DNA from: Cyclobacterium lianum
GTDB lineage: Bacteria > Bacteroidota > Bacteroidia > Cytophagales > Cyclobacteriaceae
Assembly (NCBI RefSeq): GCF_900143075.1
Contig: NZ_FRCY01000001.1
Coordinates: 421,894-469,503 of the forward strand
Reading direction: 5' to 3'
Length of the DNA: 47,610 bases
The number at the start of each line of letters is the position of its first letter. The stretch's first letter is position 1. The notes under the pieces are model-generated. The model was not told the DNA's origin. It saw nothing but the letters and a program-made list of their open reading frames with translations, and did no database searches. Of this stretch, positions 7,379 to 16,415 are shown one piece after another. Position numbers and translations under genes: made by a program.

Positions 7379-9781
7379 ATGAAAAAACCATTACTGTTTC
7401 TGGTATTGTTATTTTTAGTTTATGGAGTCCAGGCCCAGGACGGTACCATACAGGGAAAAATTATCAATCCGATAAATAACGAGCCCATTCCTTTCGCAAA
7501 TGTGATCATCCAGGGTCTCGATTTAGGCGCGGTATCGGACGAAGAAGGCAACTATTCCATCTCAGGTATTGAGCCAGGGCTTTACAATATAAAGGCGTCT
7601 TTTGTGGGCTTCAAATCAAAGACATTCTATGAGGTACAGGTAGGCAGGGCCCGGCCGGTTCAACTGGATTTTGAATTGGAGGAAGATGCCTCTAATCTGG
7701 AGGAAGTGGTCGTAGATTCGGAGTTTTCCCGGTCAGAAGAAACACCTTTGTCTGCCAGGAAGTTAAATGCCAACGAAATAGAGCGATACCCGGGCGGAAA
7801 TCGGGATATCAGCAGGGTCATTCAGTCACTGCCCGGCGTAGCTAGCACAGCCAGTTTCAGAAACGATATCATCATCAGGGGAGGAGCTCCGAGTGAAAAT
7901 AAATTTTTTGTCGATGAGATAGAGGTGCCGGTAATCAATCACTTTGCTACACAGGGCTCTTCAGGAGGCCCCGTCGGAATTCTTAACGTCAACCTGATAA
8001 AAAATGTGGAAGTGATCAGTGGTGGTTTTCCTGCCAACAGGATGAATTCGCTGAGTTCATTTTTTGAATTCCAGCTAAAAGACGGACGCAGGGACAGGAT
8101 GTTTACCCAGGTGACGGTCGGCGCCAGTGAACTGACTTTGTCAAATGAGGGGCCTATCGGCGAAAATACTACCTATATCTTTTCTGCCCGCAGATCTTAT
8201 TTGCAAGGTTTGTTTCGCCTTTTAGGCCTTCCGTTCCTGCCCACTTTTAACGACTTTACTTTCAAGACAAAAACAAGGATCAATGACAAAACCGAACTCA
8301 CCGTCCTGGGGGTGGGTGCCATAGATCAATTTTCCCTTAATTTTGATGTTCCGGATGAAGAGAATTCGGAGGAACGCGAAAACAGGCTGTATCTGCTGGA
8401 CAATCTACCCATTTCCACACAATGGAACTATGCTACCGGGCTGAAATTGAAGCGATACAGGGACAACGGTTTCTGGACATTTGTGCTGAGCAGAAACATG
8501 CTGAACAACAGGGCATACAAATATGCGCAGAATGATGAATCCACCGAAGATAACCTGCTATTTGACTACCTCTCTCAGGAAAGTGAGAATAAATTCAGGG
8601 CTGAAAACAGTGTTTTTAAGGATGGCCTTACCTTCCAATATGGTGTAAATTATGAGTTTAGCAGGTATTTGATCGAAAATTTTGACCGGCAGGTTCTGGT
8701 AGATGACGGACAGGAACTGAACATCTCCTCGGTTTCGCTATTCAATAGTTACGGTGGATTTGTAATGGCGAGCAAGAAATACCTGGATGACCGACTGCTG
8801 GTCAATGGGGGATTGCGAATTGACGGAAGCGATTTTGGGGAAACTGCTGCCAATCCCCTGAATCAACTGAGCCCCAGGTTCTCTACCAGCTATCAGATCA
8901 GAGAAAACCTCTTCTGGAATGTCAACGCCGGCATCTATTACCAAAAGCCGCCCTATACGGTACTTGGATTTCAGAACAACGAGGGTGCCTTTGTCAATCA
9001 GGACAACGATGTGCGATTCATTCGCGCCACCCATTACATTTCCGGCCTTGAATGGCAGTTTCCTGCTAAAAACAGGAAGGTCTCGGCAGAGCTTTTTTAC
9101 AAAAAATACGACAATTACCCCAGCTCCGTAAGAAATGGCATAGCACTTTCCAACCTGGGTGCAGATTTTGGTGTGATTGGAAATGAACCGGTGCGTTCCG
9201 ATGCCGAGGGTAGGGCATATGGTCTTGAGTTATTGGCGCAGCAGCGGCTGTTCAATGATTTTTACGGTATTGCTGCCATCACACTGGTACGTAGTGAATT
9301 TACCAACCCGAACACGGGATACCTGCCTTCTTCCTGGGATAACCAGTTTATAGTAAGTCTAACAGCAGGAAAAAGGCTGCCCAAGGATTGGGAAATAGGA
9401 GGGCGTTGGAGATTTTTGGGAGGTACACCTTTTACACCCTATGATCTGCAGGCTTCATCCCTGCGAAGCAACTGGGACCTGTTTAACCGGGGCAGGTTTG
9501 ATTTTAACCGGATCAATGCAGAAAGGCTGAAAAGTTTTCATCAGTTGGACCTTCGGATAGACAAGAAATACTTTTTTGACAATTGGAATTTAAATTGGTA
9601 TTTTGATATACAAAATGCCTATAATTTTCAGGCCGAGCAGCAGCCTGACCTGGTACCACAGCGTGATGATCAGGACCAGTTGGTGGTTGATCCGGAAGAT
9701 CCGAGCCGCTACCTGCTTCGGGAGGTTCCAAATCCTGCCGGTACCGTATTGCCAACTATCGGTTTGATTATAGAGTTTTAG
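7379..9781 (+). CDS. TonB-dependent outer membrane receptor with CarboxypepD-reg-like N-terminal domain
   Basis: The 800-residue protein starts with a signal peptide (cleavage probably after VQA near residue 20). A carboxypeptidase-regulatory-like beta-sandwich follows (about 22-105; GKIINPINNEPIPFANVIIQ), then a plug domain with IQSLPGV and IIIRGGAPSENKFFVDEIEV, and a 22-strand barrel. The ATG at 7379 was chosen over an upstream extension because it gives an immediate signal peptide. The C-terminus PTIGLIIEF ends in an aromatic residue, as expected for barrel proteins. The substrate is unknown; no SusD partner or metallophore gene is adjacent. It begins 71 bases after crtW and could be read through from that operon or have its own promoter. 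Confidence 0.88.
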   Translation: MKKPLLFLVLLFLVYGVQAQDGTIQGKIINPINNEPIPFANVIIQGLDLGAVSDEEGNYSISGIEPGLYNIKASFVGFKSKTFYEVQVGRARPVQLDFELEEDASNLEEVVVDSEFSRSEETPLSARKLNANEIERYPGGNRDISRVIQSLPGVASTASFRNDIIIRGGAPSENKFFVDEIEVPVINHFATQGSSGGPVGILNVNLIKNVEVISGGFPANRMNSLSSFFEFQLKDGRRDRMFTQVTVGASELTLSNEGPIGENTTYIFSARRSYLQGLFRLLGLPFLPTFNDFTFKTKTRINDKTELTVLGVGAIDQFSLNFDVPDEENSEERENRLYLLDNLPISTQWNYATGLKLKRYRDNGFWTFVLSRNMLNNRAYKYAQNDESTEDNLLFDYLSQESENKFRAENSVFKDGLTFQYGVNYEFSRYLIENFDRQVLVDDGQELNISSVSLFNSYGGFVMASKKYLDDRLLVNGGLRIDGSDFGETAANPLNQLSPRFSTSYQIRENLFWNVNAGIYYQKPPYTVLGFQNNEGAFVNQDNDVRFIRATHYISGLEWQFPAKNRKVSAELFYKKYDNYPSSVRNGIALSNLGADFGVIGNEPVRSDAEGRAYGLELLAQQRLFNDFYGIAAITLVRSEFTNPNTGYLPSSWDNQFIVSLTAGKRLPKDWEIGGRWRFLGGTPFTPYDLQASSLRSNWDLFNRGRFDFNRINAERLKSFHQLDLRIDKKYFFDNWNLNWYFDIQNAYNFQAEQQPDLVPQRDDQDQLVVDPEDPSRYLLREVPNPAGTVLPTIGLIIEF

Positions 9782-9808
9782 CGGACAATGTAGTATCTTC
9801 GCGCCTTG

Positions 9809-10960
9809 ATGAAGACAATCCACCTCTTTGTTCTGGCCCTGATGCAGGTATCAATCCTTCCTGCCGCTGCGCAGATTTTGCAGGATTCGGATAGTATTCC
9901 CCAAAACGAAACCAGGTCCATAGACCGGCTTTTCGTGCTGGCAGACCAAGTGGTAGATGTGCTCAGTACGGATACCTGGACCTTTATTCCTGCTGTGACC
10001 TATTCGCCAGAGACCAGCCTGGGAATAGGCGGCAGGGCACTCAGGATTTTTAGGACAGGCGAAGGGCTGCCTGCCGATACCAGGCCTTCTTCCCTTCCAC
10101 TCACTTTTCTGTATACGCTCAAACACCAATTGATTTTGACCGGAGAGCTGGAGCTCTGGATGAAGGAAAACAGATCTTTTCTGCATAGCCGGGTAATTGT
10201 TTCAGATTACCCTTTTCAATTTTCCGGAATCGGAAACGAAATTATGCCTGCAGAGAATTACGCCACCAGATATTTGTATTTTCATCTCTATTATGAAAAA
10301 AGGATCGGGCGGGGAATATACCTGGGGCCGCGGTATGAATTCAGAATAGATGATATCTACGGAAAATCTCCCGGCGGCCTGCTGGAAGCGGGAAATATCC
10401 CCGGCAGTGAGGGGCCTCGGCTCTCCGGTTTGGGCCTTGCATTGAATGTGGACAGGCGGGATAATATTTTTCAGCCCGGCAGCGGAGTATACCACCAGCT
10501 GACCTGGATGAAATTTCATTCTTTCTTTGGCAGTAATTTTGATTTCAATCAATGGGTTTTGGACCTCAGAAAGTATTGGTCCCTGGGATCGGGACATATT
10601 TTTGTGGGTCAGGCACGTTTTAGTTTTACCCAGGGTAACGCTCCATTTCAGCACCTCTCCATGTGGGGGGGGAGTGATCTGATGCGTGGATACTTCGAAG
10701 GCAGGTACCGGGACAAACATGCCATGGTATATCAGGCGGAATGGCGTTTCCCCGTCTACCGCAATCTCGGCATGGTGGCGTTTGGCAGTGCCGGACAGGT
10801 AGGCGATGAATTGGCAGCATTTGGTGTCAACTCAAACCTGCGATTTGCAGGTGGGCTCGGATTCCGTTATAGGTTGAATGAGGAAGGGTTAAACCTCAGG
10901 ATTGATTTTGCATTTGGGGATCAGCCGGCTTTCTATTTTGGTTTGAATGAAGTGATTTGA
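9809..10960 (+). CDS. Outer membrane surface-antigen (BamA/Omp85-like) barrel protein
   Basis: This predicted 383-residue protein has a signal peptide (cleavage near PAAAQ) and no POTRA repeats. It consists almost entirely of amphipathic strands. The C-terminal part resembles the bacterial surface antigen (D15/BamA) barrel, with LGLALNVDRRDNIFQPGSG, GGSDLMRGYFEGRYRDKHA and a conserved glycine-rich ending (GLGFRYRLNEEGLNLRIDFA). GxxxMRGY matches the Omp85 L6-loop motif (V/I)RGY, which supports assignment to the superfamily. Length and lack of POTRA domains set it apart from BamA itself. It follows the TonB receptor by 27 bases, so co-transcription is likely. Function is unknown. Confidence 0.72.
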   Translation: MKTIHLFVLALMQVSILPAAAQILQDSDSIPQNETRSIDRLFVLADQVVDVLSTDTWTFIPAVTYSPETSLGIGGRALRIFRTGEGLPADTRPSSLPLTFLYTLKHQLILTGELELWMKENRSFLHSRVIVSDYPFQFSGIGNEIMPAENYATRYLYFHLYYEKRIGRGIYLGPRYEFRIDDIYGKSPGGLLEAGNIPGSEGPRLSGLGLALNVDRRDNIFQPGSGVYHQLTWMKFHSFFGSNFDFNQWVLDLRKYWSLGSGHIFVGQARFSFTQGNAPFQHLSMWGGSDLMRGYFEGRYRDKHAMVYQAEWRFPVYRNLGMVAFGSAGQVGDELAAFGVNSNLRFAGGLGFRYRLNEEGLNLRIDFAFGDQPAFYFGLNEVI

Positions 10961-10976
10961 TTTTATCAGGTATACC

Positions 10977-11609
10977 ATGGAAGTAAATGCATTGAATAAA
11001 CTTTTTGGAAATATCGACATCTATTTATTGGATCAGTTGCTAAAGGGCAGGTTTGATAAAGAGATGATCATATTGGATGCCGGCTGCGGGGAGGGGCGCA
11101 ACTCCCACTATTTCATTCAGCAGGGCTACAAAATTCTGGGCGTAGACAAGAATCCGGCGGCTATAAGTATGGCCAGAATATCGGCAAAGACACTTGACCC
11201 TACCTTTGACACACAGCGTTTTCAGGTTGCCGGCGTGGAGGAATTGCCCTTTCACGATGGGGCTTTTAACGCCATTATCAGCAGCGCCGTAATGCATTTT
11301 GCCGATGATAGCGTACATTTTATGACCATGATGCGGGAACAAATGAGGGTGCTGATGCATGGAGGACTTTTCTGGTTGAGAATGTGTACCGATGGGGCTG
11401 GCTGCTTCTCCGTTGCGGATGCCTCTCCAGAGGGAAAACAAAGGCTGCCTGATGGTACCGAACGTTTTGTTCTCACTGAGGAATTGACGCATGAATTCAT
11501 ACAGGAATTTGGATTGATTTCCCTGGAGCCTTTAAAATCAGTTTTGGTGCACGGACAAAGGGCCATGGGCGCATTCTTGTTTCAAAAAGGAAAGGGCAAT
11601 CAGGTATGA
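10977..11609 (+). CDS. Class I SAM-dependent methyltransferase
   Basis: The 210-residue protein has the glycine-rich SAM-binding motif LDAGCGEGRN at about 33-42, then the acidic residue that binds the ribose (GVDKNP near 54-59), and motif IV-like AIISSAVMHFADD. It resembles small methyltransferases of the TehB/Methyltransf_11 type. The substrate is not predictable. Its TGA stop overlaps the ATG of the next gene (ATGA), indicating translational coupling with the TRIC-family protein. It is 16 bases downstream of the BamA-like gene. Confidence 0.82.
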   Translation: MEVNALNKLFGNIDIYLLDQLLKGRFDKEMIILDAGCGEGRNSHYFIQQGYKILGVDKNPAAISMARISAKTLDPTFDTQRFQVAGVEELPFHDGAFNAIISSAVMHFADDSVHFMTMMREQMRVLMHGGLFWLRMCTDGAGCFSVADASPEGKQRLPDGTERFVLTEELTHEFIQEFGLISLEPLKSVLVHGQRAMGAFLFQKGKGNQV

Positions 11610-12232
11610 AAGAGACATTTCTATTGCAACTGGACCTGCAATATGCCCTGGAGCTGGTCGGGACTTATTTTTTTGCCATTTCAGGCGCACTGGCAGTGCA
11701 GGATAGGGAGCACGACTTGTTTGGTGCCGGGTTTACCGGTTTTATTACCGCTATAGGAGGGGGAAGCCTTAGGGACCTTCTCCTGGGGGCCTATCCATTG
11801 GTTTGGATTGGCAATGTTAACTTTTTGTATGCGATTTTCGCCGGGTTGATTACGACTTTTCTGTTTTCTTCTGCTGTGGCAAAGCTGAGAAAGACTTTTT
11901 TTCTATTTGACACCCTTGGTATCGCTTTTTTTACCATCCTGGGTGTGGAAAAATCATTGCTGCTGGGATTTCGACCTGAAATAGCTGCCATCATGGGGAT
12001 GTTCAGTGCTGTAATGGGAGGTGTCATCAGGGATACACTTACCAACGTGATGCCCATTTTGTTCCGGAAGGAAATTTATGCGTCGGCCTGCCTGGCCGGT
12101 GCTGTGTTGTACTTGACCCTGGATTACTTCGGCTTGCAAAGAAATTTCAATTTGCTATCTTCCATCGCCCTCATCATTCTCATACGGCTCATCGCGGTAA
12201 GGTTTAAACTGAGCTTACCTACCTTAAATTGA
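11606..12232 (+). CDS. TRIC-family (UPF0126) cation channel protein
   Basis: This 208-residue membrane protein has six to seven hydrophobic segments arranged as two related halves. Each half carries the family glycine motif: AIGGGSLRDLLLG near 50-62 and VMGGVIRDTL near 135-144. Bacterial members (YicG/YadS type) are trimeric intracellular cation channel homologues thought to conduct potassium or other monovalent cations. The start overlaps the methyltransferase stop by four bases. What links it to a methyltransferase is not evident. Confidence 0.88.
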   Translation: MKETFLLQLDLQYALELVGTYFFAISGALAVQDREHDLFGAGFTGFITAIGGGSLRDLLLGAYPLVWIGNVNFLYAIFAGLITTFLFSSAVAKLRKTFFLFDTLGIAFFTILGVEKSLLLGFRPEIAAIMGMFSAVMGGVIRDTLTNVMPILFRKEIYASACLAGAVLYLTLDYFGLQRNFNLLSSIALIILIRLIAVRFKLSLPTLN

Positions 12233-12323
12233 CCCGGAGAATGACAAAAGTGCGCTGGCAGAGGAGTAAATTTTCATAAGAATACCGTATATATTACAGT
12301 TCAAACTCAAATTTAATTCGTTT

Positions 12324-13049
12324 ATGCTCATTAACATTTTTCCGGATAACGATGAACTCCACCGTGCTGTGTCCAAAGAGATCATTCAGCTGGTAAAAAC
12401 CAAACCCGACAGCGTGTTGGGGTTATCTACAGGTAGTTCACCGGTAGATACCTATGCATTGCTTGTCGATGATTACAAGAAAAATAAAACAGATTACAGC
12501 AGTATCGTCACCTTTAATCTGGATGAATATGTCGGTCTGGACGCGCACCACGATCAAAGCTATCGTCACTTCATGAATTTCCATTTGTTTAATCACCTGA
12601 ATATCCCGGCGGACCAGACACATGTGCCACTGGGTACAGGCGATCTGGACAATAATTGTCAGGAATACGAAGCGCTGATACAGGAAGCCGGGGGTATAGA
12701 CCTTCAGTTGTTGGGGATTGGTACCAATGGCCATATAGGTTTCAATGAGCCGGGCACTTCATTCGAAAGCAGGACCCATGTGGCACCACTCCTGAAGGAT
12801 ACTATCGAAGCCAACAGCCGTTTTTTTGAAACCAGCGAAGAGGTGCCCACGAAGGCAGTGACCATGGGAATTAAAACCATCATGGAGGCCAGAAAGATCA
12901 TTTTACTGGCATACGGCAGTCATAAAGCTGCAGCTGTAAGGGATATGGTAAACGGAGAAGTTTCGGAAGATTTACCTGCCAGTATCCTGCAAAAACATGA
13001 GCATGTAGCTTTATTTTTGGATGAGGAGGCTGCTTCGCTGCTGCAATAG
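12324..13049 (+). CDS. nagB: Glucosamine-6-phosphate deaminase
   Basis: NagB converts glucosamine-6-phosphate to fructose-6-phosphate and ammonia, feeding amino sugars into glycolysis. The 241-residue protein has the phosphate loop GLSTGSSP, the general-base region FNLDEYVG (about 64-71), and the active-site block GIGTNGHIGFNEPG (about 131-144) with the catalytic histidine. The C-terminal allosteric extension of the E. coli enzyme is absent, as in shorter Gram-positive-type NagB. The gene stands alone: no nagA is in the window, and 91 bases separate it from the TRIC gene. A long inverted repeat lies 61 bases after its stop. Confidence 0.92.
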   Translation: MLINIFPDNDELHRAVSKEIIQLVKTKPDSVLGLSTGSSPVDTYALLVDDYKKNKTDYSSIVTFNLDEYVGLDAHHDQSYRHFMNFHLFNHLNIPADQTHVPLGTGDLDNNCQEYEALIQEAGGIDLQLLGIGTNGHIGFNEPGTSFESRTHVAPLLKDTIEANSRFFETSEEVPTKAVTMGIKTIMEARKIILLAYGSHKAAAVRDMVNGEVSEDLPASILQKHEHVALFLDEEAASLLQ

Positions 13050-13110
13050 TCTCTTCAAAAGATACTCAGATGAGTTGATCGAAGGAATTCAAAAGTAGAA
13101 AATTGCCTGG

Positions 13111-13164
13111 TACTGTTTTGTCATCGTTGTTGGCATGTGCACCAACAATGATGACAATACAGTA
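13111..13164. repeat. Long imperfect inverted repeat between nagB and the histidine kinase gene
   Basis: Two 23-base arms (13111-13133 and 13142-13164) match at 21 positions around an 8-base loop, CATGTGCA. One mismatch would be a G-U pair in RNA. There is no T tract on either side, so it is not a standard intrinsic terminator. It sits between two convergent genes and could be a bidirectional RNA-stabilising or terminating hairpin, or the trace of a small palindromic element. Confidence 0.75.
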
Positions 13165-13254
13165 AAGTCATGTTCACGCCTCAAGTGTTTGCACTCCAGG
13201 TTTTCATTGTATCACTCTTTCAAAGGGATTAGTTGACCAACAATTGGATTCAGA

Positions 13255-16200
13255 TCAGGAAGTAAAGGTACTGGTTGCCGAATCCGGGTTATGGTTGGGA
13301 TTCAGGATGAGATTGCGGAGATAGACCTTGAAAACAGTGCCCTTCCCTACTTCGCTTTCTACGGTTATTCTGCCATCATTGGCCCGAATTTGTTCCCGCA
13401 CCAGGTATAGTCCCAGGCCTTTGCCCTCCACATGATTGTGAAACCTCTGGTAGAGCCCAAAAATGCGGTCGCCATATCTGCTTAAGTCCAGGCCGATGCC
13501 ATTGTCCTCAAAACGGATGACACAGTATTGCTGTTCTCTGTAGGTAGAAATCCAGACCTCCGGTGTCCTGTCCGGGTGTTTGTATTTGACCGCATTTGTC
13601 ATGAAATTCATAAAAAAATTTTCCAGGTGAGCATAGACATAGTTCATCTCCTGCATTGCTGAAAAATCCTTGTGAATGCTTATCCCTGATTCTTTAAGTT
13701 GGTTAAAGAGGCTTTTTTCCACGTTATTGAGAAGCATTTTGAAATCTATCAGTTCTACTTTCGGGATTTTTTGTTTTTTGATCGACACCACCTCGATCAG
13801 GTCCTGAAGGGTGGCATCGAGCAGGCTGGTTGAGATCTTGAGGTTTTCGAGCACCTCCTTGTTTTCAGGATCCGCCGGGTCTTCCTCGTTAAAAAGGTCA
13901 ATCAGGAGAGAAATATTGACAATTGGAGCCCGTAAGTTATGGGACACGATGTAGGCAAAACGTAAAAGCTCCTCATTGTGGGATTTCAAATCCTTGATCA
14001 GTTTCTCCCTTTCTGCCTCGAGTTTTTTCGCCTCAGTGATGTTTTGTTTTACCAAAAGTATGCGGTCTGTAGTGCCTGCATCATTTGTTAATGGTACCCC
14101 GATTTTAAGGAACTTCTGCTGATTGGCCTCAATTTCGTAGGAAACAGTTTTCCCCTTTAATATTCTCTTTAGATTTTTTTCTGTGAGCATTAGGTTGTCC
14201 CCCGAATATAGCTGCAGATGGTTGGTGCCAATAAGGCTTTTTGGGTCAATGCCGGACATCCTGTATTCCTCTCCATCAGTAAAAATGTAGTTGAAAGATT
14301 TATCCAGAACGTCAATTGTACCTCTCGGAAAATTTTCCGCAATACTCCTGTAAAGCTGTTCGGAGGCGATCAGCTTCTTCTCAGAATGTGTCCTGTCCGT
14401 GATATCGTCTACAAATACCACATAGGAGACCTTGTGCTTTCTCCCATATTGTATGCGGGTAAATGATATTTTTAGCTCTTTGTGGTCTGTTTTGGTAGGG
14501 AGTAGGTAATAAGCGGTGCTTTTTTTTGACTGGGCAAACCGGGTGATGACTTTCCTCAGACTTTCTTTTTTGCCATCTTTGAGCAATACGGTGTCCATCA
14601 ACTGGTCCTTTTTTTTCAGATTGAAAACGGGGAGGGTTTTATTATTGATCAGAATAATTTCGAACTGGTGATTGACAGCGAAAATTGCATAGGCGGTACC
14701 ATTAAGTATGGCATCGTGCATGAAATTGGTTTCCTGTAGTGCCGATTCAAACCGGTACCGGAGCAGTTCCTTACTGATCCAGTCTCCGAGGATACGAAAT
14801 AATTCCCCGTAAAGAGGTTTATTAATAAGTGGTTTTTCGTTCAAAAAGCATAATGTGCCAATTTTTATCCGGTTTTTGTCAAACAGGTCCAGACGGATGA
14901 GGGCCGCTAGCCCATTTTTTATGAAAAATGTGCCGGAGCTGTAGAAGTCCGGATCGGAGCTGTCTTTTATCAAAAAGCTGGATTGCGGATCCAGTTCATA
15001 GAGCTGCGAATTGATAAATTTTGTCCATTTTGCAGATGAATTTTGTAATTTTTTGCCGTTTTTTCGAAGCGAAATCAATTCATAGTTATGATTTACCGGA
15101 TTTATATGGGCAACCATACAATAGGTGAAGCCCAGTTTTTTATAGATCAACTGGGTGATCTCATCAAATAGTGTAAGCCCCTTAAAAAGTGACGATATCT
15201 CAGAGACTTCCTGAAGGGCCTGCTGTATATATTCTTTTTCCGAAAGATTTTGCAGTATGCCTTCCTTCTCCTTCAAGTGTTTCTGGGCCTTGTTGATGTC
15301 GGAGACGTCATTGAGTATTCCTACGAGAATGGTTTTTTTTGCGGCAATATTGTAGAATACTTTCAAACTATTCTTGAGGTGCAGGTATTCGCCCCGTTTA
15401 TTTCTTACCCGGTAGGTGTAGGTGTAGGCATCCTTTTCGTATCGCTCTGCAAAAAACACATCCCGCACTTTATTCCGATCATCAGGATGAATGATTTCGA
15501 GCCAATCCCAAATCGAAAATCTTCTGAATCTGTTTTCCTGATAGCCAAGAAGCTCATTGATGGCACCTGACCATATCATTTCCCTATCTTCCTTCAGGTA
15601 CTCAAAATATATGATGTCCAGAAAGCTATTTGTCAGGTACTTTGAATCCTCTTCAATCAGATTGGGAAAGCCGGCTCTTTCCGGATTTGTTTTAAGGCTG
15701 AGCAGGTGGTAGCCATTGTCGAGGGCCTGGTTGTCTAGCCGTAATATATCCAGATCCAGTACCAGCCCATTGATTCTGCCTTCACAGAGTTGTTTGAGCT
15801 TCCCCGGATCGGTAAACCGGTACTTATCGTTCAGGTACCGGCAGAATGCCTCCAGGTTTGAAGGGAAATAACCGGAAGGGTTAGAGACATCAGTATAAAT
15901 TTGCTTGCGTATTGCCTGAACGATCCAACATGATTGTACCTGAGCCGGCCGGATGGGATCAATCGTTGCATTGACCAGATAACTACCGTCCTCTTGCGCC
16001 ATGGTAAAGCCTTCGATCTTTACCCAGGTAAAAGAATTCTCATTGATAAAGAATGGTATTTCCAACACCTCGGCCCGGCCCAGATAGTCGTATATCGTTT
16101 GAAAAACTGGATTTTGTACTGTTGGGAAAACCTGGTCGAAAAAGTCTACCTGATAGGATCTTAAAGGGTCATCGAAAATTTTGAAGAATCCTTTTGATAC

Positions 16201-16275
16201 ATAGAGGGTCTCAAAATCCTTTTCACCTGTTTTTTTAAAAGTGAGTAGTAAATTGTTAAAAATCTTCTCAGGCAT
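13255..16275 (-). CDS. Large cytoplasmic PAS/GAF sensor histidine kinase
   Basis: The 1006-residue protein has no obvious transmembrane segment. From the N-terminus there is an unassigned sensory part (about 1-220), a PAS_3-type domain (about 230-335; GAINELLGYQENRF, IHPDDRNKVRDVF), a GAF-like region (about 350-510), and two more PAS-like domains (about 525-640 and 650-765). The HisKA dimerisation helix has the H-box FAYIVSHNLRAPIVNIS (about 785-800) and the HATPase domain has FMNFMTNAVKYKHP, EDNGIGLDL and GKGLGLYL. SHNLRAP is the H-box variant common in Bacteroidota. No receiver domain or response regulator gene is adjacent, so it is an orphan kinase whose partner and signal are unknown. Confidence 0.88.
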   Translation of the reverse strand: MPEKIFNNLLLTFKKTGEKDFETLYVSKGFFKIFDDPLRSYQVDFFDQVFPTVQNPVFQTIYDYLGRAEVLEIPFFINENSFTWVKIEGFTMAQEDGSYLVNATIDPIRPAQVQSCWIVQAIRKQIYTDVSNPSGYFPSNLEAFCRYLNDKYRFTDPGKLKQLCEGRINGLVLDLDILRLDNQALDNGYHLLSLKTNPERAGFPNLIEEDSKYLTNSFLDIIYFEYLKEDREMIWSGAINELLGYQENRFRRFSIWDWLEIIHPDDRNKVRDVFFAERYEKDAYTYTYRVRNKRGEYLHLKNSLKVFYNIAAKKTILVGILNDVSDINKAQKHLKEKEGILQNLSEKEYIQQALQEVSEISSLFKGLTLFDEITQLIYKKLGFTYCMVAHINPVNHNYELISLRKNGKKLQNSSAKWTKFINSQLYELDPQSSFLIKDSSDPDFYSSGTFFIKNGLAALIRLDLFDKNRIKIGTLCFLNEKPLINKPLYGELFRILGDWISKELLRYRFESALQETNFMHDAILNGTAYAIFAVNHQFEIILINNKTLPVFNLKKKDQLMDTVLLKDGKKESLRKVITRFAQSKKSTAYYLLPTKTDHKELKISFTRIQYGRKHKVSYVVFVDDITDRTHSEKKLIASEQLYRSIAENFPRGTIDVLDKSFNYIFTDGEEYRMSGIDPKSLIGTNHLQLYSGDNLMLTEKNLKRILKGKTVSYEIEANQQKFLKIGVPLTNDAGTTDRILLVKQNITEAKKLEAEREKLIKDLKSHNEELLRFAYIVSHNLRAPIVNISLLIDLFNEEDPADPENKEVLENLKISTSLLDATLQDLIEVVSIKKQKIPKVELIDFKMLLNNVEKSLFNQLKESGISIHKDFSAMQEMNYVYAHLENFFMNFMTNAVKYKHPDRTPEVWISTYREQQYCVIRFEDNGIGLDLSRYGDRIFGLYQRFHNHVEGKGLGLYLVREQIRANDGRITVESEVGKGTVFKVYLRNLILNPNHNPDSATSTFTS

Positions 16276-16415
16276 TTAGCGCATGGAATAGTTAGCTACT
16301 ATTTTTAGACAAATATCTTAAATAAATAAGAAAAATTATATAAAAACCGTAAAATAGATATGATTATCAAAATTTTATATAGGAAGTTCATAAAATAACA
16401 TGTATGAATAAAGCT

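Noticed and set aside
9794-9801. TATCTTCG as a -7 promoter element for the BamA-like gene
   Set aside because: It has one mismatch, no -33 TTG at the right distance, and would give an almost leaderless transcript; the gene is more likely read from the TonB receptor promoter.
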